Source of the DNA: Paragorgia papillata
Lineage: Eukaryota; Cnidaria; Anthozoa; Scleralcyonacea; Coralliidae
Assembly (NCBI GenBank): GCA_035771165.1
Contig: JAWNZC010000370.1
Location: 244,001 to 308,000, forward strand
Direction of reading: 5' to 3'
DNA: 64,000 nt
The position numbers and the translations under genes are program-made. This document shows, in pieces, positions 1 to 10,690 of this stretch. The notes beneath the pieces are model-generated. The model ran no database searches and had not been told where the DNA came from. It worked only from the letters and a program-made list of their open reading frames with translations. How positions within the stretch are numbered: position 1 is the stretch's first letter; each line of letters starts with the position of its first letter.

Positions 1-1196
1 AATGGCAGATGTCTGCGTGCAAATTGCATGTTTTGAGTTTCACAACATTAAAGCAGGAGGAGAGGAGCATTAAACCATCTCATGTTAAGCTGTTAGCTTC
101 CAACAATTTTGTCATGTATGATTATAGTTGAAATCTACATTATGAAGTATGTTTATGCCATACAAACCACTCAATATGTTAAATAAAAGAACTATCTTTC
201 AATGTTTAATAGTAGAATTGTAGCAATAGACAAATAATAATTATTAACCATCAAACATTAATCAGGAGAGGACAAAGTAAAGCGAAACAGCAAAAGATGA
301 CTTACCCCACCATGCAGAGATGATTTCTCACTTTCCAAACTTTCATAAAGTTTCAGGCTTTTGTAGCATGTAGTTATCCGATTCCCCTGCTATTGAAAAA
401 TCCGGTATCTGTAAGGAAAATTACAAAATCCAAGCTTCTGCCAGTCGACAAGACGCTAACAAAGATCAACTGCCACAACCTCTTTGATCTAACTAAAGCC
501 CAAAGATATATCAATATTAACAGAATTACTTACCTTCAAATAGTTTGGCTGCACGTTGACAAACGATACGACAAATATTCCCACAAGCAGTGAAGTCATT
601 TTTAGAAACAGAGTAAGTAGGAAACTCCGAAAATCCGGACTAGAATGAAGCAGATATCTTCATGTTCTTCGATCAAAACAACAACACGAGAAAGAAACTC
701 GCCAAGATAGAGATGACGAATATCCCATGATGCTTTGCGTGTGGTGCTCGTTCCCAGTCTATGGCGCCGACACATTTGTCGTTCCCATGAATTTTCACCG
801 CCAATTCGCCACTCGGCCAATACATAGCTTATGTTGATATATTAAGAAATTGGTATTTTATGTGAAATTTTCGTAATGGATGTGGACTGTGCTACACGTT
901 GTTTGCATTTTTTATTTCATTGGCATAACATACTGTTTACATGTTTTAATATTGCTTTATATATTTGTTATAATTTTATTCCATTTTTTCATGACTGATG
1001 CACTTTTACATATTGTGGTTTATTCACCTGGTGGGGAGGGGAGGGGGCTGTTTTAGATGCCAATTTAGGTTAAAAACTATCACACATAGTTGTAACTGTC
1101 AGTCTCCCACAATTTGAGTTCTCAAAAATTATAAAGTTGCTGTTACCAGGTTGGTATGGAAAACCTATGGACTCAACCCATATCAATGCCATATCC
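1..1196. other. Non-coding stretch, no gene recognised
   Basis: AT-rich sequence without a coding region I can support; short open frames here lack any recognisable motif. The helicase half expected downstream of the Helitron Rep domain (minus strand, lower coordinates) is not seen here, so this is probably flanking DNA. A G-rich patch lies near 1030-1050. Words such as CTATGG and CCATA near 1150-1190 partly mirror 1280-1312, so the neighbouring MITE may extend somewhat further left than its clean termini. Confidence 0.6.
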
Positions 1197-1438
1197 CTTA
1201 TAAAAGTAAAACTATGGAAATTATGTGGTACTTGATGGGCTTATCATCCCCATAGCTTTTCCATATTGTGTGTAACATAGACTCACCAACCCATGTATTT
1301 TCCATACCTTGAAATTTAGCGAAAAAGTGCACCATAGTAGTCCCATATTACCATCGTACCTTCCCATAGGATTCACATCTATGGGTCACATATGGCCCGT
1401 TAAGTACCATATAATTTCCATAGTTTTACTTTGATAAG
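1197..1438. mobile_element. MITE with about 42-bp terminal inverted repeats
   Basis: The left end (1197-1240, starting CTTATAAAAGTAAAACTATG) is inverted at 1395-1438 (ending CATAGTTTTACTTTGATAAG) with few mismatches. The element is about 242 bp and has no coding capacity, so it must depend on a transposase elsewhere. It interrupts the Helitron reading frame, which runs into its right arm and stops there. The interior is rich in CCATA/TATGG words, giving further internal inverted symmetry. The superfamily is not identifiable and no clear target-site duplication was seen. Confidence 0.7.
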
Positions 1439-4400
1439 TATAATTGTTCATTAAATGATTCATGTGGGATTGAGTCATCTTGCATTTTAGCTTGTAAATC
1501 TGAATTTTCTTGATCATTTATTGAATCAAATGAACGAATAATATTACCCTGATTAGATTTTAATACTTCAAGAGCCTCAGTAACAGCATCTGCATCAGGT
1601 TCAAATATTGCTCTGTTGTGTTCAACAATAGCTTGGACATCAGCATGGTTCATAGAATTTTGATGTATATGTTTGATCTGAAGCCATTAGATTTCTTTCA
1701 TCACGCCATGGATAATAGAGCATAAGTAAATGGTGAAAATAAGATTCTGGTTCTTTTCTTTTATTTGGTGTATGATACCTTAATACAGCCTTAACTTTTC
1801 TACATTTCATGTATTCATTGGTGTTAATTAATTTTATTCTTTTGGGAAGGCATTGTGTTGTATCACTTATGGTACTTACAACATCAGGTTGGCAATCTGT
1901 TAGAACATCAGGTTGACAATCTTTTGTTTCACTATAATAAATTTTATAATCTTTATAGTAATATGCAGCAAATTCTGCCAGACATAATTTATCAACAACT
2001 GGAATTGATGTTGGTCTAATGCTGTAACGCTGAATTATATTTACTTAAAGATATCTGTACTATCATCGTCTAGTTCATCAAGCTCCACTTGTGCCTTAGT
2101 CACACGTACCCTTTTTTCTGGGAAATCTGTACTAACAAAAACTGTTTTTGGAAATATTTTTCTCAACCAAAGTTCAGGCATTGACCTGTAGACACATTCT
2201 TGTGAACTAACTTCTCTTGTAGAGAGAAAAGCAGCACCAATTTTTTTCAGGCCATCTCTAATATTCATGTTAGCAGCTTTTGCTTCTTTTGCTGCATTTG
2301 TAATAGCTTGAGAACATTCAGTTTCATCTTTAGTAAAATATGAGCAGACATATGTTATGTATTTGTAGTGATTGAATACAGGTTGCAAGTCAACATTTGC
2401 TGCAAATCCCTTAATACCAGCAACAAAGTAGTTGTTGATAAAACAGCTGTCTACAGGTTTTTTAAGGTGCAACTCAAAGTCAGAATCTGGTGAAATTGAT
2501 AGAGCCCAGTAATATTCATCCTCAGTGATACCTACTGATTTTAAAATGTCTGCATCATTTAATGTTTCATTATAATCTGGCTTGGATGGGTTTAATACTT
2601 CATCTATTTTCTGTTGACTGAGGTCAGAATCTGTGTTCGTCGGTCGAGTATATTACTTTTGATCTCCTCATCTAGATCATTATTAAGTGGTTCTGCTACA
2701 ATTGTTCTTTCGATAAAAAATTGACCAAAATTAAATCTACAACTAATATTTTTGTATTTTCTGCAGGTTTTAGAATGGTTGTGCTTTTGATAAGTTTTAA
2801 CTAACTCGTGTAGCTCTGGTTCTGTTTCCTCATCTGGAAGATAGGCTTGTACATGGTTATCTATAAATTGTATGTAAGCTTCTTTGTTGTCAGATGTAAG
2901 TTTGGGGCAATCAGAAGTCCATATTAATGCATGTAAATGAGGAGATCCTCTCATTTGAAATTCAATGCGGAGTGCATAATATATTATTTTACCTATTGGA
3001 TTTTTTTGACTACGCAGAAGTTCAGTGAAAAATGTTTCAACTCTGTGTTGAAAATGCTTTGCAACCACAACAAGATTAAGATTTAGCATTGAACATCTTT
3101 CATTGTAAGATAAAGCTTCAATTTGTTCATCAGTCATGTTTTTGCCTTGAGTTCTAGCTATAATCTGAAACAACTCAGACCATCTAAGATCAGCACATGA
3201 TAATGTCATAAACCATGTTGGAATCCCAAGTTGCTTTACCATGGTTACTACTTCATACATAATTTTTTGCCAGTATCGTGGTGTACCGGGAATTTACCTT
3301 AAAAATAAATATGCCTGATCCTGACAAATTAAATTTTTTAGCTTGTTTACATCTGATTTTATTTGTGATGCAGTGACAGGTTGGCCATGGATTTTCTTTA
3401 AGGCTATATTAATACTGTCTGATACCTTTTTCTGTTCTATTATAAATTGTGCAAAGAAAAGATATTCTGGATTCATAGCAAACCTTCCACTGTAATGCAA
3501 AAGTCGAGCATTAAAGTACTTTACTGGTGATAATTTAATTTTTCTATCTTCAGTATACCCAAACCGTCCTTTTGGAAACAACACTGGAAATGCTAGCTCT
3601 TCACATTTCTTATCAGTCATTAGTGATACAGGATGTTTATTTTCTCCAGGTGCAATATTGTATACTTCATTTCCTAATGAACAGTTTTCATTATTTTGTT
3701 GTATTGTAACAGGATAATCTGGTAATACAGACTGCAAACAGGTTTCATTAGTTGGTTGTCTATACTCATTCAACGGGTCATTAGTTGTATGCTGTTTGCA
3801 AGTATCTTTATCAAAGTTTATGGCTGAAGCACTGTCATCTTGTCCTAAACTTGTAACATTTGCACTGACATTGTTTATATCAATTGTTATATTAATAAAT
3901 ATTATTGTACAATGTATTATTTATCCTAAGCCAATGAAGGGCTTCAAGAATGAATTGAGGACGCACTGCTTGAAAATAAACATGACCTCTGAATTCCAGT
4001 TTACGTTTAAGTTTAAGCATTATTATACCTGATCTTTCAGGTGGTCGTGGTAAAACCTTACATGTCTCATCACATTCAACTGGCACATTACAAATTGCTC
4101 CCTTGACTTTTCGTTGCTGTCCTTTTGGCATTACAATTATCTTTTCAAAAACTATTCTCTGTGCAACAAGAATTTGTTCAAGCTTTTCTAGAGATGCAAG
4201 TTCAGCTGGCATTTGATCAACATACATATTATTATGTATTGCCTGACATGGAATTGTGCCTTTTAATACCTTTGAGTGGCATGTTTTACAAATGTATTCT
4301 TTTTCATCAAATGACTTGATGTCAGTGAACAGGTTTTCATTGTTATATTTATCTTTTTGTAAAAGAATGACTGATTTTCTGTAGAGTAATCGATTGCAGA

Positions 4401-4860
4401 CAGAACAAATATAATAAGGACCTTCTTTTATTTTGTGAAACCTAGATATATAATAGTCTATATTGTGTAGCAGGGGGTTTGTCTTTATAGGTGGAGACAT
4501 ACATGTACTTTGGTACCTTTGTTTCATTCTTTCCCTGTTTTTCTTGAGACATATCTCTTTTTCTGTAAATCCAGTAGATTTGTACTTTTTAGCCATTTTG
4601 GTCAAAAGTTCTTGTTTCTTGTATGGATCCATTGATTTATATGTTTTGGCACTTGTTTTGAGTAGGTCTTTCTTTTCCATAGGATCCATGTTTTTGTAGT
4701 TTAAATTGGCTTTCTGTAACCTAATTTTTATCTTAGTAGGTTCCAAATTTGCATAACTCTCCCTTCTTTTATCATCAACTAACCTTTTTTGTGATGTACA
4801 TTTATGCTTCCTTGTGATGTTTTGCCTTTCTGATTTTGCTAACTGACATGAACAAGACAA
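1439..4860 (-). pseudogene. Helitron-like Rep (HUH) protein, degenerate and truncated before the helicase
   Basis: Read on the minus strand, 4860-3892 carries a lysine-rich N-terminus with repeated K(S/N)MDP-type units, then a cysteine motif (CSVCNRLLYRKS, CKTCHS) and an LKRKLEFRGHVYF block typical of the DUF6570-like region of animal Helitrons. 3773-3294 continues with the ELAFPVLFPKGRFGY region. 3260-2604 holds the Rep core with IPTWFMTLSCADLRW and the metal-binding RGSPHLHALIW motif. 2472-2041 holds the catalytic tyrosine region YITYVCSYFTK. 1653-1439 is the linker that normally precedes the PIF1-type helicase. Breaks: a frameshift near 3895, an in-frame TAA near 3297, a frameshift near 2640, and truncation by the MITE at 1438. 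No Walker motif follows, so the helicase is missing. The family nicks ssDNA and drives rolling-circle transposition; this copy should be dead. Confidence 0.85.
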
Positions 4861-5158
4861 AAATTGAATTTCATATTGTACTTGATCACATTTAAGTCTA
4901 TGTGTGACAATATTGCAAAATTTATTAATAAGAGAATCAGAATCAGCAAATTTTTCAAATATATTGATTGTTTGACTTTCATTGTTTAATGTTTAATAAC
5001 ACTTTACCACTCATAATACAAAAAAAAAAAGAAGAAAAAATTACATGAATGGATGGGTAGTAGTAGGGGGAAACTTAATTCCCATTTAAAAACTACTCCC
5101 CAACAAGTAAAAAAAATATATAAAAATACAACAATAGAAGCTAATTACTATATATATA
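4861..5158. other. Spacer between Helitron ORFs
   Basis: AT-rich spacer with an A/G homopolymer at 5021-5040 and a TA run near 5148. It separates the minus-strand protease ORF from the Rep ORF of the same presumed element. No conserved coding signal was seen, and a promoter for the Rep ORF could lie here. Confidence 0.45.
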
Positions 5159-6556
5159 TTACTTGCATGCTACTAAAATATATTTTGTTCTTTTTTGTCT
5201 TCCATGATAATTCTGATGCTGAAAAATGCAACTTAAGCAATAACTTGAAATCCAGAGCAAGAATCCAGTATTTTCTGTAGTGTTGCTTAAAATAAGGCTT
5301 TTAAGAACTAGTTTACTAGGAAGAGAAGAAGACAATGTCCCCTGGTGTTTTGAGCCAAATGCTATATCAACATTTGCACCATATATCTTTACTGTACTTG
5401 GCAATTTATTAGAGATAAACTGGTGCCCATTATTTAATGTTTTCTGATAAAACAAGATGCCATGCTCTTCAATAGCCTTTAATACCAGGGCATTCCAGTA
5501 ATTGCATGGCTTAATAACAGAAAAACAGACCGAATAGAAACATGCTGCACAACACTGTCCACCAGAATTTAAATTGTCAAAAAATTTATGATTATAAGTT
5601 GATGAACAGGGACTTAGATTTGTCAGAAATGTGTAGGTATCTAAAGTCGTGTTATTTTGTGTCAATTGTGCAACAGTAATTTTAACACCTTTAAGCTCAA
5701 ATAGAACATCAAGTTTGTATAAATTCTGGAAATATTGCAATAGGTGACTTATTGAATTCACTTGCCAACAATACACATGTGCCACAAGCATCAGCCATAC
5801 CAAATTAATTTCTAGCATGAGAATCGAATATTTTCATTGGACCATTTGGTGTTCTATAAATAGCTACAGTAGTACATCCTATTGTCAACAGAATGAATTA
5901 TAACTTTCTTGTATTAAAGTTTGTATAGCACAATCTAAGGGCATGACATATGGGATATTTTCATTCAAGGTGGGATTATGCAGACTACCACTGTAACTTT
6001 CACTGTGCTCAAGTTGATAATTTGTGTTTAGCACGGTAACCATAGTGGGTAATTCTGTCAGCAATACAAAAGATTGACCTGACAATCTTGATAATGCAGA
6101 ATATAATTCATTACCAATGTTCATAATTTGCACCAGGTGGTATGGTTGAGTTATTGTCATTGATTTGTTTCTGAACTTATGTATCAAAGCACACAAACTC
6201 ATAGCTACACATTGCTGACCTGCGTTTTGGCCAAATACAGCAACATTTCCTTGACTATAAGGTGCATGAATGGTTTTAATAGGATCAATAAAACCAGGTC
6301 CTGGATTTTTTTCAATGTCACTGCAAAGGTTAAACTTGCAGTAATTCATCCTGTGGTTCAAATTCTTGTAAGTAGCTGCTCTTGAATTATTTGAATGTAT
6401 TGGTTTTCTGAAAGATTTGCACCGTTTCTTAATACCTTTAAAATGAAATGCAGGAGTTTGCGATGCAGCCTTATGTTTCCTACGCCGTCTTGAAGCTACT
6501 TGTAGAGATTTTGTTGTTTTATTAAGTTTGGGTGGAAATCTTAGGCGATCACTCAA
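5159..6556 (-). pseudogene. 2A peptide plus cysteine-protease-like ORF of the Helitron-like element
   Basis: The first frame (6556-5885) starts with an Arg/Lys-rich leader of about 70 residues, then a 2A motif DIEKNPGP at residues 80-87, then a papain-like domain whose nucleophile block is GQNAGQQCVA (Cys about residue 116). Its histidine block KIFDSHARN is found in another frame at about 5820-5850, so there is a frameshift near 5890. After a second shift near 5780 the frame 5740-5159 continues with FELKGVKI and a second cysteine block, GGQCCAACFYSVCFS, followed by IKPCNYWN. I recognise this layout from proteins linked to anthozoan Helitron-like elements; the protease is often loosely called OTU-like. 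The role is inferred to be processing or deubiquitination. At least two frameshifts make this copy non-functional. Confidence 0.75.
6296..6319 (-). other. 2A ribosome-skipping motif (D-I-E-K-N-P-G-P)
   Basis: This matches the D-x-E-x-N-P-G-P consensus exactly, between a basic leader (about 79 residues) and the cysteine protease domain. By established 2A behaviour the ribosome would fail to form the Gly-Pro bond, releasing the leader and continuing with a protease that starts at Pro. Whether it works in this copy is not testable from sequence. Confidence 0.8.
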
Positions 6557-6624
6557 TAGTTTTAACGTTCAGGACTAAATGCACAAGTGAAGCGATGAAC
6601 TAGGGATGATTTGGGTACATTTTT

Positions 6625-7587
6625 TTAAATGTACTTTCTAACCAGTTTCCTTAATTTTCTACTTTTTCCCAAAAGACGAACGAGTTTCTTAGCTGGAATC
6701 CTACTAGGCTCTCGTTCACGTCTTCGAACATGGCGGTTGTATCTTACACTTAACACACACTTATCTGAAATATATTTCGCATAACGAGATCTACGGTCGT
6801 TTGTTGCAGGAGACTCTAAGTTATCAACAGTATAAAGGTTTATAGATAACTGAGAAATTTTGGGATTTTCAAATGAATTTATATTATCACGTAAAACAGG
6901 ATTATCTGACAATGCGCCATCGGACTTTATATTATTTATATTGGGTAGAATCACTAGAATGTGTGAATAAACAATCCATGATAAACGCATGTACCAATCA
7001 ATAATGCACACACTTGATGAAATTATAAACTCTTGAGTCAAATCGAGTTTACCTTGCATGATATTAGCACTATTTATAACACAATAAGCAAATATACAGA
7101 GAAAAATAAAGGAAAATACAAATCTTAAAGTTAATACCTTAATAGACTTATCAAAAATCTTCCATCTAGCGTTCATGTGTTGGATCTTTTCAAATAATAC
7201 AGCACTTGTCCTTCGCAGCTTGACTTTCCCAAGGTTTAATATATTTCTGTCACTGCCATCTTGGATGTCTTTCATTACAAATATAGTTTCCAAGTATACA
7301 GATTTCAAGTACCATTTCCCAGTACGATTCAACGATACAAAACGAGAGTTTTCAAATGAGATCACATTAAAGTTCATGGTTGTGTTTACTTTTGTGCTTT
7401 TGGCATTCATGTGTGTATTTTTGGCAATCATGATTGGTACCTTTATGGCATTTGTAGTCTTTTTGAGATCACGGATCAACCCATTTCGAAATCGCTCGTC
7501 ATCTTTTAGTGCAGGTCTACCGCGATTGGCGTGTGCAATTGTGAGCATAGTGAGTGTCTTTATGATCAACACAGTTGTCGGCCACAT
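6625..7587 (-). CDS. Uncharacterised basic ORF with a hydrophobic segment
   Basis: An open frame of 320 codons with no family I recognise. It has a basic start (RGRP and KDDERFRNG blocks), a hydrophobic stretch near residues 153-175 (RFVFSFIFLCIFAYCVI) that could span a membrane, and a strongly basic C-terminus (RRREREP, KKLVRLLGKSRKLRKLVRKY). It lies 69 bp upstream of, and on the same strand as, the 2A-protease ORF, so it could be an accessory ORF or leader of that element. A long antisense frame (7175-7678) overlaps it, and I cannot exclude that neither is translated. Confidence 0.3.
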   Translation of the reverse strand: MWPTTVLIIKTLTMLTIAHANRGRPALKDDERFRNGLIRDLKKTTNAIKVPIMIAKNTHMNAKSTKVNTTMNFNVISFENSRFVSLNRTGKWYLKSVYLETIFVMKDIQDGSDRNILNLGKVKLRRTSAVLFEKIQHMNARWKIFDKSIKVLTLRFVFSFIFLCIFAYCVINSANIMQGKLDLTQEFIISSSVCIIDWYMRLSWIVYSHILVILPNINNIKSDGALSDNPVLRDNINSFENPKISQLSINLYTVDNLESPATNDRRSRYAKYISDKCVLSVRYNRHVRRREREPSRIPAKKLVRLLGKSRKLRKLVRKYI

Positions 7588-7902
7588 TAGTGATCAACTA
7601 TTACTTAGTGTAATTTCCAATCAACTCTCGACCAAGTTATACGAGGTAAAATGGCTAAAACCGAAGCTGGCATCATAGCATGACTCTCGCAAAGCCTGAC
7701 GGGAAGTACGAGTTATAATCGCGATGGTAGCCAGGATCGGAGGTATAAAATCGCAAAATCGCAAAAACGAAAAAAAAACCACCCAAAAATATAGTATAAA
7801 TAATTTTTTCAGCTCAAGCCAGTATAAATAAATTTTTCAGCTAAAGTGGCAAAAGGTATCTTGTCAACCCCAAATAAGGATGGACACCGTTGATAAAAAA
7901 CA

Positions 7903-8065
7903 TTACCTCCCCCAGCGTCAAACTTCAACGTTTCCCACGAACATTTGACAGGTTTCTTTTAGCTCAACCAATCACCTTGAGATTGGTTAAACGTGATTGG
8001 TTGAGCTAAAAGAAACCTGTCAAATGCTCCTGGGAAACGTTGAAGTTTGACGCTGGCGGAGGTAA
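7903..8065. promoter_or_regulatory. Long palindrome with paired CCAAT boxes, likely bidirectional promoter
   Basis: Two arms of about 70 bp (7903-7972 and 7995-8065) are near-perfect inverted copies, each with AACCAATCA/TGATTGGTT Y-box (CCAAT) motifs and GCGTCAAACTTCAACGTTTC. The palindrome sits 46 bp before the start of the plus-strand RPA-like ORF and about 315 bp from the start of the minus-strand ORF at 7587, so a shared promoter role fits. It could equally be a foldback MITE that was co-opted. Confidence 0.5.
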
Positions 8066-8111
8066 TCAATCGACGGTATTTCTTCCATCAGCTTTTGCGT
8101 TCTAAACCTTA

Positions 8112-9272
8112 ATGGCGTCGTCTTCCTCAAGCACACAACCAAATGCATCAGGAAGTTCATACAAGGATATCGAAGGATACATACACGACATGTCTGATGT
8201 TAAGACCCCTGCAAACCCAAAATCAAGCAGGTTCTTCGATTTCAAAATACAGGAAGCAGATAGCCAAACCAGAGTCGTTTGTTTCAATGCCGATTACCAA
8301 GGTGAAGTGAAGAACAAAGAAGAATGCAAGCGTCCATGTCGTCTGAGTAATGTCAGTCCACAGAAGCGAAGGTTTGCAGAGGGAATGGAATATAAAATGA
8401 ACAAGTATTCCAGAGTAACAGCAGCGAAGAATCTAGCGTTCCAGTGGAAAGATGCCGAAAATTTACCTGCAAGTACAGTGAAAGACATCCTCGAGAGCAA
8501 GGCCATTGGGGACGTGGTCTCATTGAAGGCACAAGTTTTATCGAAATCAGATGTGGAAACAGTCTACTCTCGTAATTTGCAAAAGGACTTGAGAAAATGT
8601 GAGGTGGTAATCGCTGACATGTCCGGAGCTATCCCCGTCGCAATTTGGGAAGACTTAATAGAAGTCATCAAACCAGAATCATCCTATCTCTTCCAACAGT
8701 TAAAAGTAAGCTTCTTTGACCGGAAATATCTTAACACAAACACGCAGTCAAAGATTAGCAAGTGTGAGGAACATTTTAATCTTTCTTCAGACACTATTCA
8801 AGTTGCGGATGATTTAAAAGCAAAGGAAAAGGGCGACGAGAGCATCATAGGGAGCATTGTTGCTGTAGATGTTAACAGATCATACACGTGCATAAATTGC
8901 AAAGAACGCATACAAGATGTCCCAGACAACACGATTCTAAAATGTTTAAACTGTCGTTTGAGCGTCAAAAAAGATGGAATGTTGTGCAATACTGTTGCAA
9001 ACATGATTCTTAAGAAAGAGAATGGTGAAAGCATTGGACGATTTTTTTGTCCATATGTTGCACTTAACTCTTTCTTTTCAACCTTGTCGACCACTCAGGG
9101 ATTCAACATTGATGAAGAAGACATTGCTAAACTATCAACTGATATGATGGAACAAACTCTTCTGAATCTTGATACATTATCATTTCAAGTTCTGATGGAA
9201 AAAAGGATTATCAAATCGGTGGGACTACATCATGAAGATAAAGTTGTATTACAAGACAACGTTACTGAATAA
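8112..9272 (+). CDS. RPA-like OB-fold / zinc-ribbon protein (intact, intronless)
   Basis: An intact 386-codon frame starting at the first ATG after the palindrome. Residues 1-17 are Ser-rich; about 20-75 look like a first OB-fold strand set (FFDFKIQEADSQTRVVCF); about 128-230 form a second OB-fold-like region (GDVVSLKAQVLSK, CEVVIADMSGAIPVAIWED); a four-cysteine zinc ribbon follows (C260, C263, C278, C281), as in the C-terminal domain of RPA70. It is shorter than cellular RPA1 (about 600 residues), lacks introns, and lies beside a Helitron-like element. Single-stranded DNA binding is inferred. RPA-like proteins are known cargo of some Helitrons, so this may be an element protein rather than a host replication factor; the opposite orientation to Rep leaves that open. 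Confidence 0.65.
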   Translation: MASSSSSTQPNASGSSYKDIEGYIHDMSDVKTPANPKSSRFFDFKIQEADSQTRVVCFNADYQGEVKNKEECKRPCRLSNVSPQKRRFAEGMEYKMNKYSRVTAAKNLAFQWKDAENLPASTVKDILESKAIGDVVSLKAQVLSKSDVETVYSRNLQKDLRKCEVVIADMSGAIPVAIWEDLIEVIKPESSYLFQQLKVSFFDRKYLNTNTQSKISKCEEHFNLSSDTIQVADDLKAKEKGDESIIGSIVAVDVNRSYTCINCKERIQDVPDNTILKCLNCRLSVKKDGMLCNTVANMILKKENGESIGRFFCPYVALNSFFSTLSTTQGFNIDEEDIAKLSTDMMEQTLLNLDTLSFQVLMEKRIIKSVGLHHEDKVVLQDNVTE

Positions 9273-9502
9273 GTTCACTGTGATCTGTACCGTAACAAAA
9301 CGTTATCATTTGCAAAAGGACTTAAGTTAAATGTACTCTCTTTCAAATTTATTTCAAGTTTAATTGTACTGCTGTACACTTAAGAGTTAAGACTCTCTTT
9401 TATGCTAAGAACTAATGGAGTTGTTAAATCCAGTCTGTTTATTTCAAGTTTTGTTTCTTTGAGTTTAGTTTACTTCGAGTTTGTTTCCACTGCTGTACTC
9501 TT

Positions 9503-9732
9503 AAGGTGCTGTTACACAAGGCATTTTTTATTGCAGCTTGCATTGCTAAGATGAAAAGATATTGTACAGGTCAATGCATTACTTTAGATGTAACCTATGC
9601 AAGTTACATCCTGCAATGCAACTATTTTGCAAACTAAGAGTGTTACAGGAAGTGATTTCTCTTATAACTTACAACTTGAAACATTTTTAAATTGCAAGTT
9701 GCAAAAAAGAAATGCTTTATGTAACAGTCTTA
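9503..9732. mobile_element. Foldback MITE, possible TTAA target
   Basis: GGTGCTGTTACACAAGGCAT at the left is inverted at the right (ATGCTTTATGTAACAGTCTT), giving arms of about 38 bp with some mismatches. TTAA borders both ends, which would fit a piggyBac- or Kolobok-type target. The interior has no coding potential and is rich in TTGCAA words. Confidence 0.6.
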
Positions 9733-9847
9733 ATCATCAGATATTTCAACTGCTTTAAGACTTGCTTAAGCATTGCTTAGTATGCCAGTGTTGAACTGAA
9801 AAAACAGTTTTGTTAATGTTAATTTCTGTTCATGTTGTGTTACACTG

Positions 9848-10690
9848 TTGAATAAAGTCATATTTTTGCTAACATGCTTAAATATTCATGGCCATTTCAG
9901 TAATTACCATAGCATTTTGCTAATAGCCTTGGACTTATACTACTTTGTTAGGGGGGATTACTCATGGATGTTTCAAAACATTAGAAACTTGCGTGGCTGG
10001 CTTACATCCAAAGGGGATTACAATTTCATGGTATTTTCTGTTTTCAGACAAATTAGCATGCATTTTTGTCCTACTTTCTCAGGGGGGTTGGCCGGTTGGA
10101 AGCAGGGGGAGGGGCTAAGGCCACCCCACTTTTTTTATGGAGGGGCCTGCCCCCCCCCCCCCCACTTTTTAACTGGCTATACTAATATTAAACCACAAAC
10201 TTATGATCAGCAAACCATAAACGCTAACTCTAAACATGCCTAAATCTAACCCAAATCATAATAAACCGAACATCAAGAATCGCCCCTTAGAATGCAGGAA
10301 ATGGCATTTCCAGGATTCTAGATTTCAAAATTTTCCTGATGGTAGTAGTTTAGTGGCGACTAAATCTCATTTTATACCCACACTTTCAGGGTCTACCTAA
10401 AAGAATGCGAGTGCAGGGTGCCTGCAGGGATAATGTAAATAAAAATGCAAAATCTTGGGGCAGGGGTGTAAAAGATGTCCCAGGTGCTTGCCAAGTTCCC
10501 AGCATTTTATTTTACTGGGGCACCATATCAACGTGGATGTCTGTACAATTTGCTTTTGTACAAGGGCACTGAAGTTTGTAATGAAACATATCTCAGGTGC
10601 CCCGTTGTCTAACTCTGTACACTGTTTTTTCCCCCCCAATAAATGTATTAGTCAAATTCAAGCCTGCCCTTTTAGCTAGGACACCCAGGA
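9848..10690. repeat. Low-complexity G/C-homopolymer repeat region, no gene
   Basis: Contains homopolymer tracts (poly-C at 10150-10163) in a segment related to two others in the window (near 21090-21210 and 24330-24530): each pairs a G-rich or C-rich block with a GGAAATGCATTTC-like or GGAAATGGCATTTCC palindrome. This is a dispersed non-coding repeat family. Open frames across it are artefacts. Confidence 0.5.

Noticed and set aside
602..820. Helicase remainder of the Helitron left of the MITE
   Set aside because: No Walker A, Walker B or other PIF1 motifs appear in any frame between 1 and 1196.
7175..7678. Plus-strand ORF with apparent membrane segments
   Set aside because: Antisense of the basic minus-strand frame; no family match and no better start context. 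Neither frame is certain, but this one has the weaker case.
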